DNA of 64,000 bases, taken from assembly GCA_016711125.1 (NCBI GenBank), contig JADJTQ010000002.1, forward strand, positions 434,001 through 498,000. Direction: 5' to 3'. A model generated the notes under the pieces. That model was not told the origin of the DNA and did no database searches. It worked only from the letters and a program-made list of their open reading frames with translations. Positions 49,290 to 58,112 of the stretch are shown here, piece after piece. Origin of the DNA: Saprospiraceae bacterium. GTDB lineage: Bacteria; Bacteroidota; Bacteroidia; Chitinophagales; Saprospiraceae. The position numbers were made by a program, and so were the translations under genes. Each line of letters begins with the position of its first letter. The first letter of the stretch is position 1.

Positions 49290-49436
49290 ATGATGCAGCC
49301 GTTCTCGCCGTTCCTGGTTTTGTTGATCCTCAGTCAGTTACAACCTCCGGTAGCTACCTTCGTCTCGTCGCACCAGAAACGACGATTTAAGGCTTCAGCT
49401 TCAAGTTGCGTAGTTCAACACCCTCCTAGCGTATAA
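49290..49436 (+). other. GC-richer intergenic element with a 48-codon ORF
   Basis: A visibly C/G-richer patch than its flanks. It contains an open frame from ATG 49290 to TAA 49434-49436 whose translation begins MMQPFSPFLVLLILSQLQ and goes on to SSHQKRRFKASASSC. It may be a dispersed intergenic repeat or remnant rather than a gene, since no family is recognised and it ends just before the rhodanese start. Confidence 0.3.
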
Positions 49437-49442
49437 CAATCT

Positions 49443-49967
49443 ATGATTAAAAAAATCGTGATCCAGGTCTATTGTTTAGTACTGATAGGTGCTTGCGAAG
49501 CACAAAACCCCGATCAGAGACTTACTTTGAATCCAGGATTTAGTGAAACAATTGAGTCTTATTTAGACTTTTCAGTGCCCATTTTGACTTGTGAGGAGCT
49601 TTATAAGAACCGTGAGCATTATTTGGTGCTTGATGCCCGGGAAAGAGAGGAATTTGAAATCAGCCATTTGAAGGATGCGGTCTTCGTTGGTTATAAGGAA
49701 TTTGACTATTCGACGGTAGCAGATGTTGCAAAAACCAGACCGATCGTGGTCTATTGTTCTATCGGATACCGGAGCGAAAAGATTGGAGAAAGACTCAAGA
49801 ATGAAGGCTTTAGCCTAGTCTACAATCTCTATGGAAGCATATTTGAATGGACCAATCGTGGGTACCCGATAGTCGACACTAAAGGCCGAATAACCGAGAA
49901 GCTCCATACGTACAACAAGAAATGGAGCAAGTGGGTAGATGCCAAAGGAGTGGAAAAAGTGTGGTAA
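49443..49967 (+). CDS. Rhodanese-domain lipoprotein
   Basis: A 174-residue protein with a lipoprotein-type signal (LVLIGACEAQ, Cys18). One rhodanese domain covers residues ~45-150: YLVLDAREREEFEISHL and the active-site loop VVYCSIGYRSEKIG with Cys105. It could transfer sulfane sulfur or bind thiols in the periplasm; the partner is unknown. A strong bidirectional terminator follows five bases after the stop. Confidence 0.9.
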   Translation: MIKKIVIQVYCLVLIGACEAQNPDQRLTLNPGFSETIESYLDFSVPILTCEELYKNREHYLVLDAREREEFEISHLKDAVFVGYKEFDYSTVADVAKTRPIVVYCSIGYRSEKIGERLKNEGFSLVYNLYGSIFEWTNRGYPIVDTKGRITEKLHTYNKKWSKWVDAKGVEKVW

Positions 49968-49971
49968 TTCC

Positions 49972-50013
49972 AAAAAAAAACCGGTACGTCATTTGACATA
50001 CCGGTTTTTTTTT
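49972..50013. terminator. Bidirectional intrinsic terminator
   Basis: A9-CCGGTA at 49972-49986 pairs with TACCGG-T9 at 49999-50013, with an inner GTCA/TGAC stem after one mismatch. The A and T runs let it end transcription from both the rhodanese gene (plus) and the OmpH gene (minus). Confidence 0.9.
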
Positions 50014-50024
50014 GTGGGTTCAAA

Positions 50025-50546
50025 CTAATCTAAACCCAGTTTCTTTTTAACCATAGCGGTCACATCATGTCCTTCCTCTTTGTACAGCAATATACCAGCC
50101 GTATCATCAATGATGTATCCGTAACCACTTTCTTTGGCTACTTCGGCGATTTTTGCATTCAAATCTTCGAGAATTGGCAACAGAAGAGATTCTTGCTTTT
50201 CAGCTAACTGATTTTGCATCTCTTGCTGATACTGCTGGATCTTCACTTCTTCTTCCCGCAATTTTTGTCCCTCATCTTCCAGTTGTTTGGGGCTCAGCTC
50301 ACCTTGTTGTTCCTTTCGTTGCAGGTCCTCGTATTTCCCGCGAAATTCAGTGATCATACCTTCGGCTTTTTTCTGCAATTGTTTCTGAAGGGCCTCGAGA
50401 TTGTTGTTGGCTTGTTTCACCGCTGGAATTTCAGCAAGCAACGATCCCCGGTTTACATAACCAATCTTTTGAGCCGATATGGTCACTATTGAGGCCAGGA
50501 TTATTGCTGTAGTAGTTAAACATCTAAATACCTGATTCATTTTCAT
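50025..50546 (-). CDS. OmpH/Skp family periplasmic chaperone (second copy)
   Basis: A 173-residue protein with a signal peptide ending near VTISAQ, then the Skp start KIGYVNRGSLLAEIP, a long charged coiled coil (residues ~45-125), and the C-terminal GYGYIIDDTAGILLY. Skp-type chaperones hold unfolded outer-membrane proteins in the periplasm. It is a tandem paralogue of the gene 59 bases upstream; the two differ clearly in sequence, so the duplication is old. Confidence 0.9.
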   Translation of the reverse strand: MKMNQVFRCLTTTAIILASIVTISAQKIGYVNRGSLLAEIPAVKQANNNLEALQKQLQKKAEGMITEFRGKYEDLQRKEQQGELSPKQLEDEGQKLREEEVKIQQYQQEMQNQLAEKQESLLLPILEDLNAKIAEVAKESGYGYIIDDTAGILLYKEEGHDVTAMVKKKLGLD

Positions 50547-50605
50547 CCTTAGTTTGAAATAATAGTTTTTTAAAAATGGAGCACAAAAATAGGTTTTTCC
50601 TTTAA

Positions 50606-51121
50606 TTAATTCTTAAGCGCTCGCAGTATGTCTTCAGTTTTGTCAAATCGCTCATCACTAAAGAGGACTCCTGAACTGCCACCCTTGTCGATAATGATGT
50701 CAAATCCTCGTTCGGTGGCATATGCCTGAATGGCTCCGTACACCTTTTCCTGGATTGGAGATACTAATGATTGGCGTTTTTGAAAAAGCTCTCCTTCCGG
50801 ACCAAATTTTTCCTTCTGCATAGCCCTTACATCACGCTCAGAAACCATTATTTCGTCCTCTTTTTGTTTTTTCATTTCTTCACTGAGAAGGACCAACTCC
50901 GCTTGATACTTGTTGTACATACTCTTGATCTTATCCTGCTCAACCGCAACTTCCTGCTGCCAGGCTTCCGCAACTTTATCAAGTTCTTCTTGCGCTTTTT
51001 TGTATTCGTCCATATTATCTAAGACATATGCGATATCAACCAAAGCAATCTTCTGACCTGAACTTATGGTTGAAAAACTCAGGAACAAAAAGCAAATCAA
51101 AATCCCGATTGAATATTTCAT
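50606..51121 (-). CDS. OmpH/Skp family periplasmic chaperone (first copy)
   Basis: A 171-residue Skp homologue: signal peptide (IGILICFLFLSFSTISSG), then KIALVDIAYVLDNMDEY, a Lys/Glu-rich coiled coil, and FDIIIDKGGSSGVLFSDE near the end. A TAATTTTG -7-like element on the minus strand lies about 45 bases upstream (51167-51174), but without a proper -33. In many Bacteroidota these paired genes follow bamA; here bamA is absent. Confidence 0.9.
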   Translation of the reverse strand: MKYSIGILICFLFLSFSTISSGQKIALVDIAYVLDNMDEYKKAQEELDKVAEAWQQEVAVEQDKIKSMYNKYQAELVLLSEEMKKQKEDEIMVSERDVRAMQKEKFGPEGELFQKRQSLVSPIQEKVYGAIQAYATERGFDIIIDKGGSSGVLFSDERFDKTEDILRALKN

Positions 51122-51398
51122 AGTGAGTTTATTTTCAGCTGTTTAATACAAGTTTTTTAAAAAATTCAAAATTACAATTTTAAAAGTTCCTTTCCATTTG
51201 AAGACTATTATGAATCGTCACATGTTACAAGTCTAAAATCAAAGACAAGACGATGTATTTGCATTAAAACCACAATATCAATAAGTTAGAAGAAGTCAAA
51301 GCGTTTGTTTTGAGCCATTTTTAACGAGGGTTTAACGCAAAGCTTAAGAAAATTAACGCCTTTTGTACTTGGTTTGAGCATACTTATACGCATACAAA

Positions 51399-52700
51399 TC
51401 AAGATTCTTTTCCCTTTAACCAGACGTCTCGCTGAGGAAATGGAATGCTGATCTGGTTTCGACCGAAGGCTTCATTGATTGCAAAACGAAGGTCGCTCAA
51501 GACATTTTCGATCCCCATCAACTCCTCAGACCAAAAGAAAAGTTCAAAATCAAGCGAAGAATCACCAAAATTGGTAAATCGAACAAACGGTGTAGGATAG
51601 GTGAGTACTGCGGTATTCGTGCTAGCGATCTCAAGCAAAACGTTTTTGATCTTGACAGTATCGGAGCCATATGCGGTTCCGACCTTAACCGAAAAGCGAA
51701 CCTTGTGATCAAGATGCGTCCAGTTCATCACATTGTTTGAAACAAGACTCGAATTTGGCAGGATTAGCATGGTATCATCTCTGCCCTTCATGAGTGATGT
51801 TCGAAGTCCTATTTTCTTGATTTTTCCAATTCGCCCATTCACATTGACTATGTCATTGACTTCAACTGATCTTTCCGAGAGTAGTATAATGCCAGATACA
51901 AAATCTTTAAAGACATCCTGCATACCCAAACCTACTCCTACTGCCAAGGCGGCCAGACCTCCCCATAACACGGTTAGGTTTATTCCTATATTATCAACGG
52001 TAACAAAAATGGCTATGACATAAATGAAATAGGTGACAAGTTGATTGATGGCATATCGCCTACCTGGATCAACTTTCTTTTTTCGGTAGTAGGAAAACAG
52101 AAACAGTTGGGTGACAATCCATGAGAACAGACGGGCTACTTGGAATATGAGAATGATAATGAAGAGACTTGTAGTTCGAATCGGGAATGAATTATTCTTG
52201 ATCGGCACCATGAAAAGTGTCCGATTTAGATCAAAAGTGCCAATCAACACTATAATAGCAATGAGATATACAATGTATTGCATTGTATTACTCGCCCGCT
52301 GCTCAATATTACGTCCACGAATACTCTTATCTGTTCTGGCTTCCCTTGTGGTGTAGTATTTATGGATGAGCACTTTGGAGGTATACCAATCAAGGAGTCT
52401 GGCGAGCTGGATCACAATCAGGCCAAGAATTACCGTCGATAACCGAAATGAATAGTTTGCCGATTGATAGATGATTAAATCAAAGCCAAATGAGACGATC
52501 AGGGCAATGACTAAGAGTGTGACCAAAATTCGGGATACCGTGTGCGAAAGTCGCTTTTGACTGGGTTCGTCTATATTTTCTTTGTTGAAATAAGAAGGAA
52601 ACAAAATCCGGACGACTATGTGATGCACTGCGAAAAGGCAAGTAGTCCAGAGGATTAAAGCTAGAAGCTGGGCTAAGGTAATACTGACCAAAAATCTCAA
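51399..52700 (-). CDS. Mechanosensitive ion channel, MscS family
   Basis: A 433-residue membrane protein from a TTG start; an in-frame stop lies just upstream. Four or five N-terminal helices precede the MscS core: pore helix ALAVGVGLGMQDVFKDFVSG, then the beta domain (VNVNGRIGKIKKIGLRTSLM; LILPNSSLVSNNVMNW) and a C-terminal alpha/beta domain. It should open under membrane tension to release solutes. Transcribed alone. Confidence 0.92.
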   Translation of the reverse strand: MRFLVSITLAQLLALILWTTCLFAVHHIVVRILFPSYFNKENIDEPSQKRLSHTVSRILVTLLVIALIVSFGFDLIIYQSANYSFRLSTVILGLIVIQLARLLDWYTSKVLIHKYYTTREARTDKSIRGRNIEQRASNTMQYIVYLIAIIVLIGTFDLNRTLFMVPIKNNSFPIRTTSLFIIILIFQVARLFSWIVTQLFLFSYYRKKKVDPGRRYAINQLVTYFIYVIAIFVTVDNIGINLTVLWGGLAALAVGVGLGMQDVFKDFVSGIILLSERSVEVNDIVNVNGRIGKIKKIGLRTSLMKGRDDTMLILPNSSLVSNNVMNWTHLDHKVRFSVKVGTAYGSDTVKIKNVLLEIASTNTAVLTYPTPFVRFTNFGDSSLDFELFFWSEELMGIENVLSDLRFAINEAFGRNQISIPFPQRDVWLKGKES

Positions 52701-52749
52701 ATAGAATTGACTCTAGACCCATGTATTATTCAGATAATGGTTTTGTCAT

Positions 52750-53379
52750 TTAGAAAGCCAATATATATTTTTCGCTAAAATACGCTTCTTCGAAGTATCT
52801 CTGGATTGGATGTAGTGTATAGTTAAAGGGACAAGTCCTCAGTTCATCGGTGAGATCTCCTCCTTTTAGTAATAGAATACGGGGATCATAGCTCACTTTT
52901 TTTAACTTAGGACGAACCAGGTGTTTACTCCATTGCCAGATTTTTTGAGTACTTGCCACCGCTCGGCTCATTACAAAATCAAAGGTTCCCTTATACTCCT
53001 CCGCACGAACTGCATATGCTTCTACATTCCTTAAATCTAGCTCTCTAATCAACGTATTTACCACCTGAATTTTTTTTTGAGTACCATCAATTAACGTAAA
53101 ATGGCAATCAGGATACCAAATGGCAAGTGGAATGCCCGGAAAACCCCCACCAGTACCCAGATCCAGTATCCGATGATCGGGTTGGAATTTATCAAATTTT
53201 ACAAGAGCTAAGCTATGTAAAACATGATGCAAATAGAGAAAATCAATGTCTTTGCGCGAGATCACATTAACATTCTGATTGAGCTCGCGATATAATGGAC
53301 CTAAGTGCTCGAATTGACTTTTCTTGATTGAATCAGGATCAAAGTATTTCCAAAGTATCTCATTTGGGCCTTCTACCAT
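52750..53379 (-). CDS. rsmG: 16S rRNA (guanine527-N7)-methyltransferase
   Basis: A 209-residue SAM-dependent methyltransferase from ATG 53379 (MVEGPNEILWKYF). The frame continues upstream to 53529, but that part lies within the glycosyltransferase. The RsmG motifs are DLGTGGGFPGIPLAIWYPD for SAM binding and VISRKDIDFLYLHHVLHSL for RNA binding. It modifies G527 in the 530 loop; loss gives low-level streptomycin resistance in several bacteria. It overlaps the end of the glycosyltransferase gene by seven bases. Confidence 0.95.
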   Translation of the reverse strand: MVEGPNEILWKYFDPDSIKKSQFEHLGPLYRELNQNVNVISRKDIDFLYLHHVLHSLALVKFDKFQPDHRILDLGTGGGFPGIPLAIWYPDCHFTLIDGTQKKIQVVNTLIRELDLRNVEAYAVRAEEYKGTFDFVMSRAVASTQKIWQWSKHLVRPKLKKVSYDPRILLLKGGDLTDELRTCPFNYTLHPIQRYFEEAYFSEKYILAF

Positions 53380-54464
53380 TTTGCAGGTGGTTTTACCATT
53401 AAAAAAATGGCCATTAGTGGATAAAACAGGATATACATGAACTCCGCAAAAGCTAAACAAAACCAGGAAGTTCCTTTGATAAATGCCTCTGTTTGCCTGT
53501 GAAGAACCATGTAGGTGAGTATATGCCACAAAAGTAAGAGTCCCAAGGGGATAAGTAGAGTTGTTTTCATAAAAACCATGAGCAAGACTCCTGCTAGGAA
53601 GCCCCAGTGCGATCCGGCAAATGCCAGTAGATTGAGCTTTTGAAACAGCGAATACTCCCAGGAGACGCTTACATGTCTGCGTTTTTGCTTAAAGAGATTT
53701 GACCAGGAGCCAGTGGATGGCGAGCTCATCAAAGCAAGTTGATCGTAGACCAGAGCAATTTTATTTGCAGAGAACTGAGAAACAAAAAGATCGTCGTCAC
53801 CTCCCACATATTGAGCATGTTTGTCGTGAAAAGGCTGCAGATAGAGAGATTTGACATAAGCCATGTTTCTACCGACCCCCATATAGCTTTGCCCTTTATT
53901 GGTTGCCGATGCATATTGAAGGAAAATAATGGAGGCATCAAGTTGACAAAAACAGCCTAGGAGACCAGATCCGCCGACGATAGGGGCGGCACCAAGTGCA
54001 ATCTCGTAGCCATTGATCATCGGGGCCATCATAGATTTGATCCACAAAGCTGATGATGGCTTGCAATCGGCATCAGTAACCAGAATATATTCATACCGGC
54101 TCGATTGCAGGCCCAATCGAAGAGCGGGTTTTTTGCTGGTTACAGGATTAGAGCAAAAGACGTATCGAAGATTAGCATAGCTTTCGACCAAGTTAGATAC
54201 TATGCTTGCTGTATTGTCCTGAGAGGCGTGATCCACTAAAATTACTTCAAAGCAGGGATACTCCTGCTTAAGCACCATAGGTAGAAATTTTTGCAAATTA
54301 TGTGCCTCATTACGAGCACAGATAATTACGGAGACAGGAAAAGTCTGGCCGGATGATTCCAGAGATTCAAGCCGGACTTTGGCAAAGTGCCATATCCAAA
54401 AGTAACCTTGCAGTACAAAACACAACAATGTAAAAATCAGGAGCACCACTTCATAGACCACCAT
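53373..54464 (-). CDS. Family 2 glycosyltransferase, membrane-associated
   Basis: A 363-residue GT2 enzyme. One N-terminal helix (residues ~3-25) precedes the GT-A domain: SVIICARNEAHNLQKFLP, VILVDHASQDNT, the metal-binding VTDADCKPSS, GVGRNMAYVK, and a QKRRH motif equivalent to the QxxRW of processive enzymes. Two or three helices close the C-terminus. It probably adds sugars to a lipid or polysaccharide at the inner membrane. Coupled to rsmG by overlap. Confidence 0.9.
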   Translation of the reverse strand: MVVYEVVLLIFTLLCFVLQGYFWIWHFAKVRLESLESSGQTFPVSVIICARNEAHNLQKFLPMVLKQEYPCFEVILVDHASQDNTASIVSNLVESYANLRYVFCSNPVTSKKPALRLGLQSSRYEYILVTDADCKPSSALWIKSMMAPMINGYEIALGAAPIVGGSGLLGCFCQLDASIIFLQYASATNKGQSYMGVGRNMAYVKSLYLQPFHDKHAQYVGGDDDLFVSQFSANKIALVYDQLALMSSPSTGSWSNLFKQKRRHVSVSWEYSLFQKLNLLAFAGSHWGFLAGVLLMVFMKTTLLIPLGLLLLWHILTYMVLHRQTEAFIKGTSWFCLAFAEFMYILFYPLMAIFLMVKPPAKW

Positions 54465-54613
54465 GTTGCTAAGAAAACATTATTTCTCCTAGTACGCACG
54501 TGCTGTCAGTGATTATATGGTGAATATCGAACAGATTTATTGCCAATCGATGCAATAAGCAAAATCTGCTTCTGGAAGCTCAATGAGTTCGGAATGTAAC
54601 AGGATGAAGGACT

Positions 54614-55456
54614 TCAGCCTTTCACGTTCATAAGCTTCATGGGGTCTACAGCAAAATAGGCGCTGATTTTCTCATATGAATTTTCCATATGCATTTTATA
54701 CCGCACGGGAAAGGTGAAAAAATAGGTAGCTGCGACTGCTTCCCATTGAATATAGGGTTCCGGCAGGCCAACATAATCTACAATCACACTATTTTGAAAT
54801 CCACTGACTTCCGGCAGGGCCTGAAGGTTTACCTCAAACTCAGGGGTTTTATCGATGAAGAGCACTTTGGCCCATTCATACATTGCCGTATTGAAAAACT
54901 GTTGCGGGAATCTAAAAGCCTTCATAAAATGATCAGCACAAAAGAGAAGTACCCTGTCCTGGACGTAGAGTTCTGAACTGTGGAGGTACTTCGGAAATTG
55001 TGGACTTGGGAATGGATGCCTGTAGATCACAATGTTTTCATAATCGGCGTATTTTTTATGCCATTCGGGCCGAAACGCTGTGAGTATATGGGCATTGGCA
55101 GCCAAAACTACCTTCATATCTTCTGGCACCCGCTCAAATGCCTGTGGCATGAAAGTGGTATTCTTCAGAAATATACTTGCGGCTGATTCAAACTCCTTTT
55201 TCCGGGCACTATCCAACAGTCGATAAGCAGGCAAATGATCTTCAATGAATCGAAGCATTCCCCGTGGCAAACTAAGGGGATTTTTCTTCACGTACCAGCG
55301 ATCGATTTCCGGATGCAATACATATAGGATGGCCAAAGCAACAATCAAGGGTACCAACCAGAATGAATATTCGGGAAATCCCAAAACATATGACACCACG
55401 AGTACTGTCACGAGCAATAATACTAAGGGTAGAGCAATCCATTTTGTAAGCACCAT
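54614..55456 (-). CDS. MtfA-like (peptidase M90 family) membrane protein without HExxH
   Basis: A 280-residue protein from ATG 55456. Two helices at residues ~5-45 precede a soluble domain that resembles MtfA by eye: LDSARKKEFESAASIFLKN, VPEDMKVVLAANAHILTA and ENIVIYRHPFPSP. At the place where MtfA has its zinc motif HExxH this protein reads NTAMYEWAKVLF, so the metallopeptidase site appears lost. The relation is by pattern only and needs a profile search. It is on its own, divergent from tRNA-Phe. Confidence 0.5.
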   Translation of the reverse strand: MVLTKWIALPLVLLLVTVLVVSYVLGFPEYSFWLVPLIVALAILYVLHPEIDRWYVKKNPLSLPRGMLRFIEDHLPAYRLLDSARKKEFESAASIFLKNTTFMPQAFERVPEDMKVVLAANAHILTAFRPEWHKKYADYENIVIYRHPFPSPQFPKYLHSSELYVQDRVLLFCADHFMKAFRFPQQFFNTAMYEWAKVLFIDKTPEFEVNLQALPEVSGFQNSVIVDYVGLPEPYIQWEAVAATYFFTFPVRYKMHMENSYEKISAYFAVDPMKLMNVKG

Positions 55457-55495
55457 CAACTAGAAATTACTATGTTCAAAATTAGTTCTCAAATA

Positions 55496-55526
55496 TTTGG
55501 CGTATTAGAAAAAGAGCCTAAATTTG
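55496..55526 (+). promoter_or_regulatory. Promoter of tRNA-Phe
   Basis: TTTG (55496-55499) and TAAATTTG (55519-55526) are separated by 19 bases, a full match to the Bacteroidota consensus. The predicted transcription start lies about 22 bases before the tRNA. Confidence 0.8.
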
Positions 55527-55554
55527 CAAACCCTTAAAAATCAAGGGTGTGTTA

Positions 55555-55627
<73 letters not shown>

Positions 55628-55643
55628 CTAAATTCTTTCCAAT

Positions 55644-55676
55644 GGCTGTCTTATTCAGAGACAGCCTTATTTTTTC
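55644..55676 (+). terminator. Intrinsic terminator after tRNA-Phe
   Basis: GGCTGTC (55644-55650) pairs with GACAGCC (55660-55666) around a 9-base loop, followed by TTATTTTTTC. It makes tRNA-Phe a single-gene transcription unit. Confidence 0.9.
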
Positions 55677-55774
55677 TACTGGCCATATGCTTAACGCAAA
55701 AATTCCAATAGATTATTTTCAAGTGTCGTGCCAAAATGTGTAAAACACATTAAATTTTTTTACATTTGAATCAC

Positions 55775-56278
55775 ATGCTCGAGACATTTCACATACAATC
55801 GCCTTTTGGGCTTTTGAAAATTACGATTTCTCAATTGGGTCTAAAAAGCATTGTCTTTTTGCATAATTATACGGAAGAGGATGAAGAATTTATTTCGGAG
55901 CGTTGTGCGCCTTACAAGGAGCAACTGGATGAGTATTTTGCAGGGGAGCGAAAAATATTCAGTCTAAATTTAGATTTGACAGAAGTACCAGACTTTCAAC
56001 GTGAAGTGCTTAAGATGGTCTACACGATACCATATGGCAAAACACGTTCTTATAAGCAAATTGCCACCGTTTTAGGAAATGTTAAAGCAGCCAGGGCAGT
56101 GGGAACAGCCAATGCAAAAAATCCAATTCCCGTCGTGATCCCCTGCCATAGGGTTTTAGGAAACGGAGGTGAATTAACAGGGTACGCTTATGGATTAGAC
56201 TTGAAAATGAAACTCCTTGAAATGGAAAATCCGCAGATCTATGTCCCCCAGATTGATCTTTTTGAAACGCTAGTTTAA
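55775..56278 (+). CDS. ogt: Methylated-DNA--[protein]-cysteine S-methyltransferase
   Basis: A 167-residue protein from ATG 55775. The C-terminal domain has the DNA-binding helix IPYGKTRSYKQIA, the arginine-finger region NVKAARAVGTANAKNP, and the acceptor-cysteine motif IPVVIPCHRVLG. It repairs O6-methylguanine by a suicide transfer. TACATTTG (55761-55768) just before the ATG resembles a -7 element and would give an almost leaderless message, but no -33 element fits. Ends in a nine-base overlap with apaG on the other strand. Confidence 0.93.
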   Translation: MLETFHIQSPFGLLKITISQLGLKSIVFLHNYTEEDEEFISERCAPYKEQLDEYFAGERKIFSLNLDLTEVPDFQREVLKMVYTIPYGKTRSYKQIATVLGNVKAARAVGTANAKNPIPVVIPCHRVLGNGGELTGYAYGLDLKMKLLEMENPQIYVPQIDLFETLV

Positions 56279-56656
56279 TTGGATGGGCGCGATAAGATCA
56301 AAAGAAGGTATCTCAACCTCAAAGGTATAATCATTGTCCAACCTTTGCATCTTGTAATGACCATACATTTTGCCAATTCCTGTAGTGAGTGGACACCACG
56401 AACTGTATTCGTGCACTTGTCGAGGTTCTAAAATAGGTTGTTGTCCGATCACACCATCACCAATCACTTCTCTTTTTATTCCTATAGAATCAAAGATATG
56501 CCAATGCCTTGCCATCAACTGTACAGGGTATTCACTTAGGTTTTCGATTGTGATATGATAGCTAAATAGAAATTTAGCATGCAATGGATTTGAGTGTTGT
56601 GGCTCAAATTGTGGATCTACTGATATCCTAATTCCATTTGTAATTAGAGTTTCCAT
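56270..56656 (-). CDS. apaG: ApaG domain protein
   Basis: A 128-residue single-domain ApaG: the Ig-like fold has YHITIENLSEYPVQLMARHW, VIGDGVIGQQPILEPRQVHEY and the GHYKMQR strand near the end. ApaG is linked to Co/Mg homeostasis in enterobacteria, but its mechanism is not known. Last gene of a yicC-gmk-apaG run, two bases after gmk. Confidence 0.93.
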   Translation of the reverse strand: METLITNGIRISVDPQFEPQHSNPLHAKFLFSYHITIENLSEYPVQLMARHWHIFDSIGIKREVIGDGVIGQQPILEPRQVHEYSSWCPLTTGIGKMYGHYKMQRLDNDYTFEVEIPSFDLIAPIQLN

Positions 56657-56658
56657 GG

Positions 56659-57237
56659 CTAATCATTCAACTTTATAAAATCTTCTACTATCATTTCCGC
56701 TTCTTTGAGAGTGACCTCTAAAATATCATTAACCAGAATTTTGTCAAAACGATTTTCATAAGTCAATTCATTTTTAATGCGCTCTATTCGTTGTCCCAGA
56801 GACTCAGTACTTTCTGTTCCTCTGGTTTTCAGACGCTCAATCAGTATCTGAAGAGATGGAGGTTTGATAAAGACAGCTAATGCATTTTCTGTGTAATAAT
56901 TCTTGATGGAGGTGGCTCCCTGAACATCTACATCAAAAAGAATATGTTTATCATCTGCCCAAATCCTGGAGACTTCGCTGAACAAAGTACCGTAAAACTT
57001 GCCGGGATACACCTCTTCCCATTCTAAGAATGATCCAGCATCAATATTGTTTTGAAATTCTATGACATCCATAAAATAGTAGTCTAGGCCATTGATCTCA
57101 TGTGGTCTTCTGGAGCGGGTAGTCGCCGAGATCGAAAACGACAAAAAATCAAAATGCTTCAGCAGATGTTTTACTACAGTAGTTTTGCCAGCGCCTGAAG
57201 GAGCGGTAAAAATGATCACTTTCCCCCCTTCCGTCAT
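56659..57237 (-). CDS. gmk: Guanylate kinase
   Basis: A 192-residue kinase. The P-loop is FTAPSGAGKTTVVKHLL, the GMP-binding region ATTRSRRPHEINGLDYYF, and the lid GTESTESLGQRIERIKNEL. It phosphorylates GMP to GDP. Its ATG overlaps the yicC stop by one base. Confidence 0.97.
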   Translation of the reverse strand: MTEGGKVIIFTAPSGAGKTTVVKHLLKHFDFLSFSISATTRSRRPHEINGLDYYFMDVIEFQNNIDAGSFLEWEEVYPGKFYGTLFSEVSRIWADDKHILFDVDVQGATSIKNYYTENALAVFIKPPSLQILIERLKTRGTESTESLGQRIERIKNELTYENRFDKILVNDILEVTLKEAEMIVEDFIKLND

Positions 57238-58112
57238 TACACCACGTTTGCCAGTTGTTCTTTGATTTTCTCCAATGCATCTTTCATTAGAACTACAAAT
57301 CGTTGAATATCGGATGAATAGGCCTTGGCCCCAAGTGTATTGATTTCGCGACCCATCTCCTGACTAATAAAATTCAGTTTTCTACCCTTATTTAGATCGG
57401 GGTTGTCCAACTCTTGCAAGAAGTATTCACAATGCTGCTGAAGTCGAACTTTTTCTTCGGTAATGTCGATTTTCTCTAAGTAGAACAGTACTTCTTGCTC
57501 AAATCGATTTTCATCAACATTATCCCGCATAAGGTATTCCTCAAGGCTAGATGCCATCCGTTGCCGCACTTTATCGATTCTTTCATTTTCAAATGGTAGA
57601 ATTCCTTGCAACTGATCAACAATAAATTCAATTTGCAAGCGCATGTCACGTTCAATAGCGGCTCCTTCTTCTAAGCGATGAGTACCTAAGTTTTCCAGCG
57701 CATCCTGCATGACCTGAGAGACTATTTTCCAGTCATCTTCCGAAACAGGTTGATCAGAGGTGGTCACGACATCGGGCAATCGCATGATAGTTCCCAGCAT
57801 GTCAGAAGAGGCCAGATCCATTTTTTCGGCAATGGTTTTCAGCTGATTGTAATAAGAGGTGAATGCTGCCTCATTGATTCCGTAGCTCTCATTACTGTGT
57901 TGATTTTCAAAAGTAAAGGTAGCTTCAATTTTACCGCGTAAGATCTTGTCATGTAGGAATTTGCGAATCTCCATTTCATATTCCTGGAGCCATGTAGGAA
58001 GTTTCATCCTAACATCAACAAATTTGCTGTTTAGGGTCTTTATTTCGATTGAAATGTTTTGCTTGTTAAGCAGACCGGAGGCTCGTCCATAGCTGGTCAT
58101 TGATAGTAGCAT
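57237..58112 (-). CDS. yicC: YicC family endoribonuclease
   Basis: A 291-residue protein from ATG 58112 (MLLSMTSYGRASG), the usual YicC start; the frame is open 21 codons further but is hydrophobic and unlike the family. Conserved features are IEIKTLNSKFVDVRMKLP, the central helical region and the C-terminal GRKLNFISQEMGREINTLG. YicC proteins are ring-forming endoribonucleases that act in RNA turnover. First gene of the yicC-gmk-apaG operon. Confidence 0.93.
   Translation of the reverse strand: MLLSMTSYGRASGLLNKQNISIEIKTLNSKFVDVRMKLPTWLQEYEMEIRKFLHDKILRGKIEATFTFENQHSNESYGINEAAFTSYYNQLKTIAEKMDLASSDMLGTIMRLPDVVTTSDQPVSEDDWKIVSQVMQDALENLGTHRLEEGAAIERDMRLQIEFIVDQLQGILPFENERIDKVRQRMASSLEEYLMRDNVDENRFEQEVLFYLEKIDITEEKVRLQQHCEYFLQELDNPDLNKGRKLNFISQEMGREINTLGAKAYSSDIQRFVVLMKDALEKIKEQLANVV

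Noticed and set aside
55736..55750. ATGTGT-AAA-ACACAT inverted repeat before ogt as an operator or terminator
   Set aside because: Short AT-rich arms next to A/T runs are easily expected by chance here, and the tRNA already has a better terminator upstream.
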